This document shows, piece by piece, positions 9,067 to 17,223 of a DNA stretch of 64,000 bases. The translations under genes and the position numbers were made by a program. The stretch lies in contig NZ_FONV01000002.1 in assembly GCF_900113015.1 (NCBI RefSeq), positions 124,001 through 188,000 on the forward strand, in the 5' to 3' direction. This DNA comes from Actinoplanes philippinensis. Lineage in GTDB: Bacteria; Actinomycetota; Actinomycetes; Mycobacteriales; Micromonosporaceae. A model generated the notes under the pieces. That model saw only the letters and a list, made by a program, of their open reading frames with translations. It was not told the origin of the DNA and did no database searches. Within the stretch, counting starts at the first letter, position 1; each line of letters begins with the position of its first letter.

Positions 9067-11094
9067 TCAGGGTGAGGACGAAGGGCCTGGGTCCGACCAG
9101 TCGGGTGGGTCGGCGGGGTGCAGCTGGGGATCGTCGACGAAGAAGGTCCGGACCCTGCCGACGGGCGTGAGCGGGCCCTCGAATCGCACCGTGACACGGC
9201 CGATGCCGCTGCCCTGAACCCAGCCGGGGCCGTGCTCGTCATGCCGGACGTCCTGACCGGAGCGCCAGACCGGAACAGGCGACACGGCCGCCACACCCGA
9301 CGGCGGCACCACCGCGACCGGCCCGGCACCCGACGGCACCGCCGCGACCGGCCCGGCACCCGACGGCACCGCCGCGCCGGGGCCGTCAGCAGACGACGAA
9401 GCGAACGCCTGACCGGTTGCGACCGCGGAGGTAGCGAACCCAGCGGTAGACGACGATCCCGGCCGACCAGCGCCGACAGCGGGCGGCGACTCCACCGGAC
9501 CAGCTCCCGTAGCGGAGGTGGACCCTTGCAGGCCGGCCCCGGTAGCGGCCAACGGGCCGGCCCCGGTAGCGGGCGCGGACCCCACCGGAGGAATCCCCGT
9601 AACGGGCGCGGACCCCATCGAACCGGGCCCGGCGGTGGACGGAGCCCCCGGCGGATCAGACCCGGCAGCAGGCCGCGCCCGTAGTGGACCAGCCCCACCG
9701 TCTGGCGATGCCGAGACGGACGCAGCATCGTCGGATGGCTGCTCCGACGAGTCCGGATGTGGGACAGACGCCGGCGAAGCGGATCCCGTGCTCGGCGCTG
9801 ATCCCGGAACAACCGGACCGGCGGCGCTCGATCCCGGCGAGACGGGCTCCGCGTCGAGTGGCCGGCCTGACGGTGGCTGCGAGGTAGCGACTCGGGACGG
9901 CGTCGGAGCGGGTGGGGCGAACGACGGCGCGGCGAACGACGGCGCGGCGGACGGCGGCGCGGCGGACGGCGGGGTGGGTGCGGGGTCCTCGGGGAAGCTG
10001 AACGGTGGTGGATCCTCGCCGGCGGCGGAGAAGAGGTCGTCCTGGGCGAAGTCGTACAGCGTGGAGACACCCACGCCGAGGAGGCGGATACCGCCCGCGG
10101 TGGGGACCTCGGTCAGCAGGCGGCGGGCCAGCTGGGCGATCAGGGCGCCGTCGTCGGTGGGCTGGTCGCGGGTCACGGCTCGGGTGACCGTGGTGAAGTC
10201 GGGGTGACGGACCTTGATGTTCACGGTGCGGCCGGTCAGGCCGCTGCGGCGGAGACGGCCGGCCACCCGGGCGGAGAGCAGGTCCAGCTCGTGGGTCAGG
10301 CGGGCCGGATCGCGGACGTCTATGTCGAAGGTCTCCTCGGCGGAGACGGACTTGGCCTCCCGGGAGCTGACCACCGGACGTGGGTCGTCGGCCCGGGCCA
10401 GGCGGAACAGGCCGTGGCCGTGCGCGGTGCCGAACCAGTCGACCAGATCCTCCAAGGAGGCGGCGGCCAGGTCGCCGACCGTGCGGATGCCGGACCGGTG
10501 CAGGCGCTGCTCGGTGGCGGGTCCGACGCCGCCGAGGCGGCGGACCGGCAGCGGGTGCAGGACCAGCAGTTCGTCGCCGGGTGGGACGATCGTGAGGCCG
10601 TCGGGCTTGTGCAGGTCGGAGCCGATCTTGGCGAGCAGTTTGCTGGAGGCGGCCCCGATCGAGCCGGTCACCCCGCCGGTGGCGGCGGCGATGTCCGCTT
10701 TCAGCCGGAGAGCCAGCGCGGTCACCGCGGGGACGCTCAGGTCGGTGCCGGTGGGGGCCAGATCGATGTACGCCTCGTCGATGCTGACCTGCTCGACCAG
10801 CGGCGACACCCCGGCCAGCAGCTCCATGACGACCGCGCTGGTCTTCTGATACGCCGGGAACCGTGGCGACAGGAAAGCCGTGTTCGGCGGACAGCGACGA
10901 CGGGCCTGGGCCATCGGCATCGCCGAGTGGGCGCCGAAAGCCCGCGCCTCATACGACGCCGTGGACACCACACCACGCCCGGCCACACCGCCGACGATCA
11001 CCGGCTTGCCGCGCAGCGACGGCTTGTCGCGCTGCTCGACCGCGGCGAACATCGCGTCGAGGTCGACGTGGAGAATGCTCGCTTCCCTCCTCAC
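9067..11094 (-). CDS. dinB: DNA polymerase IV (Y family) with long low-complexity insert
   Basis: A 675-residue translesion polymerase, where typical DinB is 350-420 residues. The N-terminal polymerase core is complete: HVDLDAMFAAVE (first catalytic Asp; the steric-gate position is Phe), SYEARAFG, SIDEAYID (catalytic Asp-Glu), the VGPATEQRL helix-hairpin-helix and a little-finger domain (GRTVNIKVRHPDFTTVTRAVT). After about residue 350 comes roughly 220 residues of Pro/Ala/Ser/Gly, including three 10-residue VPSGAGPVAA-type repeats. A compact C-terminal module follows (VWRSGQDVRHDEHGPGWVQG, VTVRFEGPLTPVGRVRTF), which other actinobacterial DinB proteins also carry. It starts at GTG 11094. No classical beta-clamp motif is obvious. 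It is probably SOS or damage-related, but I see no clear SOS box. Confidence 0.92.
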   Translation of the reverse strand: MRREASILHVDLDAMFAAVEQRDKPSLRGKPVIVGGVAGRGVVSTASYEARAFGAHSAMPMAQARRRCPPNTAFLSPRFPAYQKTSAVVMELLAGVSPLVEQVSIDEAYIDLAPTGTDLSVPAVTALALRLKADIAAATGGVTGSIGAASSKLLAKIGSDLHKPDGLTIVPPGDELLVLHPLPVRRLGGVGPATEQRLHRSGIRTVGDLAAASLEDLVDWFGTAHGHGLFRLARADDPRPVVSSREAKSVSAEETFDIDVRDPARLTHELDLLSARVAGRLRRSGLTGRTVNIKVRHPDFTTVTRAVTRDQPTDDGALIAQLARRLLTEVPTAGGIRLLGVGVSTLYDFAQDDLFSAAGEDPPPFSFPEDPAPTPPSAAPPSAAPSFAAPSFAPPAPTPSRVATSQPPSGRPLDAEPVSPGSSAAGPVVPGSAPSTGSASPASVPHPDSSEQPSDDAASVSASPDGGAGPLRARPAAGSDPPGAPSTAGPGSMGSAPVTGIPPVGSAPATGAGPLAATGAGLQGSTSATGAGPVESPPAVGAGRPGSSSTAGFATSAVATGQAFASSSADGPGAAVPSGAGPVAAVPSGAGPVAVVPPSGVAAVSPVPVWRSGQDVRHDEHGPGWVQGSGIGRVTVRFEGPLTPVGRVRTFFVDDPQLHPADPPDWSDPGPSSSP

Positions 11095-11158
11095 CCCCGC
11101 AGCCTATGCGCGGGGTATGACAATCCCGTCCGACCACCGACGACGGCCACCCGGCAGA

Positions 11159-11298
11159 CGGCCGCAGGCGCCGCAACAGGGCGACACACGGACGGGCCGC
11201 AGGCGCCGCAACAAGGCGACACACGGACGGGCCGCAGGCGCCGCAACAAGGCGACACACGGACGGGCCGCGGGCAGCGACATGAAGGCGACGCGCGGG
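11159..11298. repeat. 35-bp tandem repeat, three copies plus a decayed fourth
   Basis: Units at 11159-11193, 11194-11228 and 11229-11263 are nearly identical (ggccgcaggcgccgcaacaa core). A diverged copy runs to about 11298. The 35-bp period is not a multiple of three, so this is not coding. It occupies the space upstream of the dinB start within the 485-bp gap 11095-11579. Confidence 0.85.
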
Positions 11299-11579
11299 CG
11301 GCGACACAAGGGCGATGCGCGACGGCGGCATGAAGCGCTCCTCTCCAGCGGATTCCGCCTTCGGCGGATGGTGGCGGAGAGTAGATGCACACCCTTGGGA
11401 GCGATAACAAAAACTCGCCGGGCGACTCCGGGAGCCGCTTTACAGGTCTCCGAAAGCTGTGCCACGATACGGCTCGATCAGAAGTAAGTGGACATTCTCC
11501 CAGCTAGCGGGCACACAACACGCATTATCTTCGATATCTGCCGGTCGAGCGTGGCCATTTCGACGAAGGAAGCGAGACG
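11299..11579. other. Gene-free stretch upstream of the ECF sigma gene
   Basis: This is the remainder of the 485-bp gap between dinB and the sigma-factor gene. It contains a small hairpin around 11358-11371 (ccgcc-ttc-ggcgg) and a less GC-rich segment at 11400-11550 that probably carries the promoter of the gene at 11580. I cannot assign -35/-10 boxes with confidence. No convincing small ORF is present. Confidence 0.45.
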
Positions 11580-13667
11580 GTGACGGACAGTCAGATCACG
11601 GCGGCGCGGGGCGTGTCGGACCTGGTCCGCGACGCGCAGCGTGGGAGCGTTCCCGCCCTGGATCAGCTGATCACCGGCCACCTGTCGCTGATCTACAACA
11701 TCATCGGCCGCGCGCTGCACGGGCATCCGGATGTCGACGATCTGGTGCAGGACACCATGCTCCAGGCGATCAACGCGCTGGGCGGGCTGCGTGACCCGGA
11801 GCGGTTCCGGTCGTGGCTGGTGGCGATCGCGTACCGCCGGGTCCAGATGCACATGCGTACCCGGAAGATGACCCTGATGCGTCACCTGCCGGAGCCGGTG
11901 GACGTGCCGGACCCGGGCGGCGATTTCGCCGAGCGGACCACCGCCGAGCTGGTCGTCGCCGATCAGCGGCGGGAGCTGGCCGAGGCTACCCGCTGGCTGG
12001 AGGACGGTGACCGGGAGCTGCTGGGCCTCTGGTGGCAGGAGGCGCGCGGCGATCTGACCCGAGCCGAGCTGGCGGCGGCGCTGGAGGTGAAGCCGAAGCA
12101 CGCCGCGGTCAAGGTGCAGCGGATGAAGGCGCAGCTGGAGCTCTCCCGCGGGGTGGTACGGGCGTTGCGGGCGAAGCCGATCTGCCCGGAGCTGTCGAGC
12201 ACGATCCGGTTCTGGGACGGGACCGTCGACTCGGTGTGGCGCAAGCGGCTGGCCCGGCATGTGCGGGCCTGCCCGAAGTGCCACTTCCACCAGGCCGGGA
12301 TGGTGTCGCCGGAGCGGCTGCTGCTGGGGATGGCCGCGCTGCCGGTGCCGGTGGCGCTGTGGGCCGGCATCCAGGCGGCGTTCCAGGCCGGGGCGACCGC
12401 TCCGCCGCTGATCACGACCGCCTCGCTGGCCGTTCACGTGGCGCAGCACAAGACGCTGGTCGCGGCGGTGGCGGCGGCGACCGTGGCGGTGGGCGGCGGG
12501 TTGACGTTCGCGGTGGTGAACGAGCCGGACACGCCGCGGGCCGCCGCTCCCCCGCCGGCTGCCGCGACGACTCCGCCGGCGCTGCCGTCGGCGGCCGCGC
12601 CCACGCCGACCGCCGGCGCCGTGAGCAAGGCGCCGGTGGCCCCGAGGGCCGGCACGACGGACATCTTCGTGGCGCCGGGTGGTTCGGACGACGGGGACGG
12701 CACGCAGGCCCGGCCGTACGCGTCGGTGGCCAAGGCCGTCGCGGTGGTGAAGCCGGGGCAGACGATCGCCTTACGCGCCGGCACCTACCGCCCGGCCGGT
12801 CCGATTTCGATCACCACGAGCGGCACCGCGGAAAAGCCGATCACGATCAGTGGGTACGGCTCCGAGCGCGCCATCATCGACGCCTCGGCGATCCCCGCGG
12901 ACCAGTGGGCGATCACTCAGAAGGCGTCGTTCTGGACGGTGCGGGATCTGGAGGTCACCGGCGCCCGCAACGCCACCTGGACCTGCCTGGCCTGTACGAA
13001 CAACACGTTCCAGCGGCTGACCGTGCACGACAACGCGGGGGTGGGGCTGATGCTGCGCGACGCCGGCACCGCGGCCAATCAGGTGCTGGACAGCGACTTC
13101 TACGCCAACCAGGGTTCGGGGCTGTCGGTGCAGTTCGGTGACGGCGACGGCAACGTGGTGCGCGGCAACCGCGCGTGGGGCAACCGCCAGGACGGCATCG
13201 ACCTGGGCTCGTTCCGCAGCCGGGTGGACGTGCAGCACAACTGGTCGTACCGCAACGGCGCCAACGGGTTCGCGCTGGGTGGCGGCAGTCCGGCGGCGGC
13301 AGCCGCGCACACGGTCCGGCACAACGCCGCGTGGGGCAACGACGGGCACGGTTTCGTCGACGAGGGCAACACGGCCGCGATCGAGCTGGCCAACAACACC
13401 GCTTTCGCGAACACCGGGCTGGGTTTCTCGATGACGACAGCGCCGGCGGTGCTGCGCAACAACGCGGCGGCCGGCAACGACCGTGGCGATCAGGCGCTGT
13501 CGGCCGGGGCGAAGCCGAACAACAACAGCTGGCAGGTGGACGCGTTCCCGTTCCGCTCCGAGGACGCGTCGGTGGCCGAGGGCGCCCGGACGGCCGCCGG
13601 CGGGCTGCCCGGCACCGACTACCTGTCGACCGGCAACGGCATCGGGGCCTCGATGTCCGGCGAGTAA
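11580..13667 (+). CDS. Membrane-tethered ECF sigma factor fused to an extracytoplasmic parallel beta-helix
   Basis: A 695-residue single protein from GTG 11580 (ggaag site upstream). Residues ~10-95 form sigma region 2 (HPDVDDLVQDTMLQA, RFRSWLVAIAYRRV). Residues ~135-190 form region 4 (DRELLGLWWQEARG, AELAAALEVKPKHAAVKV). A zinc-type H227-x3-C231-x2-C234 motif follows, as in ZAS anti-sigma factors. One membrane helix lies at about 292-313, then a Pro/Ala/Thr stalk, and from residue 361 DIFVAPGGSDDGDGTQARPY opens a right-handed beta-helix with repeated N-N-x-A/V rungs, resembling PL9 pectate-lyase-like proteins. The topology puts sigma inside and the beta-helix outside. Family knowledge: some actinobacterial ECF groups (ECF53-like) have C-terminal membrane and carbohydrate-related extensions. 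It is probably co-transcribed with the two genes downstream (42-bp gap). Confidence 0.88.
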   Translation: MTDSQITAARGVSDLVRDAQRGSVPALDQLITGHLSLIYNIIGRALHGHPDVDDLVQDTMLQAINALGGLRDPERFRSWLVAIAYRRVQMHMRTRKMTLMRHLPEPVDVPDPGGDFAERTTAELVVADQRRELAEATRWLEDGDRELLGLWWQEARGDLTRAELAAALEVKPKHAAVKVQRMKAQLELSRGVVRALRAKPICPELSSTIRFWDGTVDSVWRKRLARHVRACPKCHFHQAGMVSPERLLLGMAALPVPVALWAGIQAAFQAGATAPPLITTASLAVHVAQHKTLVAAVAAATVAVGGGLTFAVVNEPDTPRAAAPPPAAATTPPALPSAAAPTPTAGAVSKAPVAPRAGTTDIFVAPGGSDDGDGTQARPYASVAKAVAVVKPGQTIALRAGTYRPAGPISITTSGTAEKPITISGYGSERAIIDASAIPADQWAITQKASFWTVRDLEVTGARNATWTCLACTNNTFQRLTVHDNAGVGLMLRDAGTAANQVLDSDFYANQGSGLSVQFGDGDGNVVRGNRAWGNRQDGIDLGSFRSRVDVQHNWSYRNGANGFALGGGSPAAAAAHTVRHNAAWGNDGHGFVDEGNTAAIELANNTAFANTGLGFSMTTAPAVLRNNAAAGNDRGDQALSAGAKPNNNSWQVDAFPFRSEDASVAEGARTAAGGLPGTDYLSTGNGIGASMSGE

Positions 13668-13709
13668 TACAGATGCACGCTGATCGACGGAGAGGTCACA
13701 CTGGCCCGC

Positions 13710-14771
13710 ATGCACTCCGCGATCACGGTGACCCCGGCGCAGCTGCCCGACCTGCTCCTGCATGTCGCGGTGGCCCGGCCGGTGTTCCTGTGGGGCGCTC
13801 CCGGGATCGGCAAGAGCTCGCTGGTCCGTGACTTCGCCGCCTCGCTGGGGCTGGAGTGCGTCACCCTGGTCGGCACCCAGCTGGCCGCCGAGGACCTGAT
13901 CGGGGTGCCGGAGCTGCACGACGGCCGCAGCCGGTTCGCGCCGCCGGAGTCGATCGCGCGCGACGAGCCGTACTGCCTGTTCCTGGACGAGCTGAACTCG
14001 TCGAGCCCGGAGGTGCAGAAGGCGTTCTACTCGCTGATCCTGGACCGCCGGATCGGCGCCTACGAGCTGCCGGCCGGGTCGATCGTGATCGGCGCCGGCA
14101 ACCGGACCAGCGACAACGCGCTCGCCCGCCCGATGGCCTCGGCGCTGGTCAACCGGCTGATCCACGTGCACCTGCGGGCGTCCTGGGCGGACTGGTCGGC
14201 CTGGGCGGGCGACGCCGGCATCCACCACTGGGTGACCGGCTACCTCACCGAGCGCCCGGATCACCTGTGGTCGGCGCCGCCCAAGGTGGAGGAGGCATTC
14301 TCCACCCCGCGCAGCTGGCACATGCTCTCCGACGCGCTGCGTTCCTACGGCGACGACATCAGCGAGGAGACGCTGGGCCTGCTGGCGGCGGGCACGCTCA
14401 GCCCGGCGCACGCGACCGCCTTCGGCGGCTACGTCAAGATCGTCAGGCATCGGTACGGGCTGGACGCGATCGTCCGTGGCGACGCCGGCTGGCCGTCCCG
14501 CCCGGACGACCGGGACCTGCTCTACTTCCTGGCCGAGGCGTTCCGGGCCCGGCTGATCAAGGACCTGCCGGCCGGCAAGACGCACGCCTCGGCGAACCTG
14601 CGCCAGTTCGCGCACCGGGCCAAGGCGATGCTGGTGGAGCTGGCCGAGCTGTCGCTGGAGTGCGGCCGTCTGGTGATCGCCCCGGATCCGGACGGCAACC
14701 CGGTGCTGCCCGCCTGGTTCCTCGTCGAGGTGAGCCGTGACCTGCCGCGCCTGGTCGCGGCCCGGGCCTGA
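13710..14771 (+). CDS. MoxR-type AAA+ ATPase
   Basis: A 353-residue AAA+ protein. Walker A is GAPGIGKS (residues 29-36), Walker B is CLFLDE (89-94), and sensor 1 lies in IVIGAGNRTSDN. The substrate-facing C-terminal part is helical. The annotated ATG is 13710. A GGAGAGG site at 13689-13695 is 14 bp away, so a CTG at 13701 could be used instead. MoxR ATPases work with VWA-domain partners as chaperones or metal-insertion and maturation machines. The next gene, 8 bp downstream, is exactly such a partner. The gene upstream is the membrane ECF sigma factor. The client of this pair is unknown. Confidence 0.9.
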   Translation: MHSAITVTPAQLPDLLLHVAVARPVFLWGAPGIGKSSLVRDFAASLGLECVTLVGTQLAAEDLIGVPELHDGRSRFAPPESIARDEPYCLFLDELNSSSPEVQKAFYSLILDRRIGAYELPAGSIVIGAGNRTSDNALARPMASALVNRLIHVHLRASWADWSAWAGDAGIHHWVTGYLTERPDHLWSAPPKVEEAFSTPRSWHMLSDALRSYGDDISEETLGLLAAGTLSPAHATAFGGYVKIVRHRYGLDAIVRGDAGWPSRPDDRDLLYFLAEAFRARLIKDLPAGKTHASANLRQFAHRAKAMLVELAELSLECGRLVIAPDPDGNPVLPAWFLVEVSRDLPRLVAARA

Positions 14772-14779
14772 GGCCGGCC

Positions 14780-16573
14780 GTGGCGCGCAAGCCGAAGCGG
14801 AGCGTGGAGGCGGACCCGAACACGCTGGCCGTCCAGGAGGCGTGGGGTGAGCTGGCCGGGCACCCGCTGTTCGAGCCGATGACCGAATTCGATTATCCAC
14901 GGCCGCACGCGACGGTGGAGCTCGTGACGACGCCGCTGCCCGCTCCGGCCCGGGTGTCGGCGGACGGCTCGATCGTGGTGAGCCGGGCCCGCCGCCTGGA
15001 CAAGGAGGAGTGGCGCTGGGTGCTCGCGCACTGCCTGCTGCACCTGGGCTTCGACCATCTCGCGCCGCGGGCCGAGGAGGAGGACGACGCCGCTTTCCGG
15101 GCGGCGGCCTGCCTCGCGGTGGCCCGGTTCCAGCGGGCGGTGAAGCTGGGCCGGGAGCCGGATCCGCTGCCGGACCTGCTGCCCACGGCCGAGGAGGACG
15201 AGCTGGCGGCCCGGTGGCGCCGGCGGGGCGTGCCGCCGGAGCTGGCCGCCGCGCCCGACCTGGACCTGACCCCGTTCCGGTGCCGGCCGGGCGCCGAGCC
15301 GCGCTGGCCGGAGCGGTTCGCGCTGGGCCTGTCGGCGGCCGCGGTGGCCGGGGTCGAGGTGGCCGGCGGCGCCCGTGAGTCGGTGACCGGCCGGGCCACC
15401 CGACGGGAGCCGTGGGATCGGGCGATGGGCTGGTTCCTCGGGTCGTACCCGCTGCTCGGCGGGGTGGCGGCCGGGTTCACCCTGGTCGCCGAGGGGCCGC
15501 TGGCCCGGGCGTGGGGCATCTCGATCGCGGCGGTGTCGGCGGAGGCCGGCGAGATCTACGTGAACCCGTGGCGGACGCTGAGCGAGGAGGAGTGGCGGTT
15601 CGTGCTGGCCCACGAGCTGCTGCACGTGGCGCTGCGGCACGCCGACCGGGGCGGCGGCCGGGACCCGTACCTGTGGAACGTCGCCTGCGACTTCGTGATC
15701 AACGGCTGGCTGGTGGAGATGGGGGTCGGCGTGCTGCCGGACGGGGTGCTGCACGATCCCGCGTTCGCCGGCTCGTCGGCCGAGCAGGTGTACGACCGGA
15801 TCGCCGGTGACCTGCGCCGGATGCGGAAGCTGTCGACGCTGCGCGGTCAGGGGGCCGGGGACATGCTCGGCGCCCCGCTGCCGTGGGCCGGGCGGCGGGG
15901 CGGCGGCGTGGACCTCGACGAGTACTGCCGCCGGGCTCTGCTGACCGGTTTCGCCTATCACCAGAGCAGTGGGCGGGGCCTGCTGCCGGCCGGGCTGGTC
16001 GCCGAGATCCGGGTTCTGGAGCAGCCGCCGGTGCCGTGGGACGTGCGGCTGGCCCGGTGGTTCGAGGAGTTCGTGCCGCTGGTCGAGCCGGTCCGGACGT
16101 ACGCCCGGCCCTCGCGCCGCCAGGCCGCCACCCCGGACATTCCGCGTCCCGGGCGGCACCGGCCGGAGGAGGCGGTCCGGCGCAGCACGTTCGGTGTGGT
16201 GGTGGACACGTCCGGCTCGATGGGCACGGTGCTGATGGGCAAGGCGCTCGGCGCGATAGCGTCCTACGCGACGGCCCGGGACGTGCCGGCCGCGCGGGTG
16301 GTGTTCTGCGACGCGGCCGCCTACGACGCCGGTTACCTGCCGGTGGACGGGATCGCCGGCCGGGTCCGGGTGCGCGGCCGCGGCGGCACCGTCCTGCAGC
16401 CCGCGATCGACCTGCTGGAACGCGCCGACGACTTCCCGCCGGGCGGCCCGATCCTGGTGATCACCGACGGCGAGTGCGACGTGCTGCGGATCCGGCGCCC
16501 GCACGCCTACCTCGTGCCGCGCGGCGCCCGCCTCCCGTTCACCCCGCGCGGCCCGGTGTTCACCGTCCGCTGA
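14780..16573 (+). CDS. VWA / metallopeptidase-like partner of MoxR (DUF2201 type) with duplicated zinc-site module
   Basis: A 597-residue cytosolic protein. The C-terminus is a VWA-like domain with the MIDAS motif DTSGSM (Asp476, Ser478, Ser480), RGRGGTVLQPA and ITDGECD. The middle part has the zinc-peptidase signature HELLHVALRH (His278, Glu279, His282), preceded by LSEEEWRFVLA. A very similar block occurs earlier, LDKEEWRWVLAHCLLHLGFDH (His84, Cys85, His88), in which the catalytic Glu is Cys, so the first copy should be inactive or structural. It starts at GTG 14780, 8 bp after the ATPase gene, and surely shares its transcript. By family precedent the VWA part binds client or ATPase in a metal-dependent way. 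Proteolysis by the second site is possible but untested. Confidence 0.88.
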   Translation: MARKPKRSVEADPNTLAVQEAWGELAGHPLFEPMTEFDYPRPHATVELVTTPLPAPARVSADGSIVVSRARRLDKEEWRWVLAHCLLHLGFDHLAPRAEEEDDAAFRAAACLAVARFQRAVKLGREPDPLPDLLPTAEEDELAARWRRRGVPPELAAAPDLDLTPFRCRPGAEPRWPERFALGLSAAAVAGVEVAGGARESVTGRATRREPWDRAMGWFLGSYPLLGGVAAGFTLVAEGPLARAWGISIAAVSAEAGEIYVNPWRTLSEEEWRFVLAHELLHVALRHADRGGGRDPYLWNVACDFVINGWLVEMGVGVLPDGVLHDPAFAGSSAEQVYDRIAGDLRRMRKLSTLRGQGAGDMLGAPLPWAGRRGGGVDLDEYCRRALLTGFAYHQSSGRGLLPAGLVAEIRVLEQPPVPWDVRLARWFEEFVPLVEPVRTYARPSRRQAATPDIPRPGRHRPEEAVRRSTFGVVVDTSGSMGTVLMGKALGAIASYATARDVPAARVVFCDAAAYDAGYLPVDGIAGRVRVRGRGGTVLQPAIDLLERADDFPPGGPILVITDGECDVLRIRRPHAYLVPRGARLPFTPRGPVFTVR

Positions 16574-16629
16574 GAGACGCCGCGAGGGAGACGCCCGAAG
16601 AGAAGCCCGCGGACAGGTTCGCGGAGATG

Positions 16630-17127
16630 TCAGCCGAGGCGTGCGCCGAGGTTCGCCGGGACGATCCAGGCCGGGTAGGGCTCGTCCGCCGGGTCGCGGT
16701 CCGGCCCGCCTGCGGCGGTGGCGCGCAGCAGCAGCGACGTGCCGTCGGCGCCGACGATCCGCAGGCCGCGGGGCACCTTGCCGCGCTGCCCGGTGGGTCC
16801 CAGGTCGGGCAGGGCGACCAGTTGCCAGGAGCGGAACTCCGGCGGGCGGACGGCGTCCAGCAGCAGCACGACCAGCACCGCGGCGCGGTCCGGCCGGTTG
16901 CCGAGGGGTGGCGGCAGGCGGTCCGGCGCCGGCAGGTCGGTCTCTTGCGGCCAGATCGCGCCCCAGAGGTACGCGAGAGCGCCGTTGACGTACCGGATCC
17001 GCAGTCCCGCCGGTGACGGCCCGCCGGGGGCGCCGTCCGTGCCGAAGCGTTCGACCGCCTCGATCTCCGGGTGGGCACAGCCGCGCAGAAGCTTGTCGAT
17101 CACGTCGAGGACCTGGTTGAGGCGCAA
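16630..17127 (-). CDS. Hypothetical protein, unknown family
   Basis: A 165-residue protein. TTG 17127 is chosen because GGAG lies 8 bp upstream and the sequence then reads as a plausible helix (RLNQVLDVIDKLLRG). GTG 17103 is an alternative. The body has mixed alpha/beta character with RIRYVNGALAYLWGAIWPQE, AAVLVVLLLDAV, FRSWQLVALPDLG and a C-terminal YPAWIVPANLG. I recognise no motif. It converges with the VWA gene (57 bp) and diverges from the NYN gene (96 bp). Long frames in other phases exist here, but this one has the more protein-like composition. Confidence 0.55.
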   Translation of the reverse strand: MRLNQVLDVIDKLLRGCAHPEIEAVERFGTDGAPGGPSPAGLRIRYVNGALAYLWGAIWPQETDLPAPDRLPPPLGNRPDRAAVLVVLLLDAVRPPEFRSWQLVALPDLGPTGQRGKVPRGLRIVGADGTSLLLRATAAGGPDRDPADEPYPAWIVPANLGARLG

Positions 17128-17223
17128 CGGCGGGGCTCCGATCGTCCGGCGGTGTCGCCGAGTCAACCGGCTTTCGGCGCGGGCCGACCGCCCACCGTGT
17201 GCGACGCGGGGTAGGTTTCGGTC

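Noticed and set aside
11159..11298. CRISPR-like array
   Set aside because: Repeats are directly adjacent without unique spacers, and no cas gene is present. The same applies to 37885-38009.
16560..17078. Minus-strand frame of 172 codons (Arg/Ser/Thr/Pro-rich)
   Set aside because: Overlaps the better-composed 165-residue frame ending at 16630, which has a ribosome site and alternating hydrophobic pattern.
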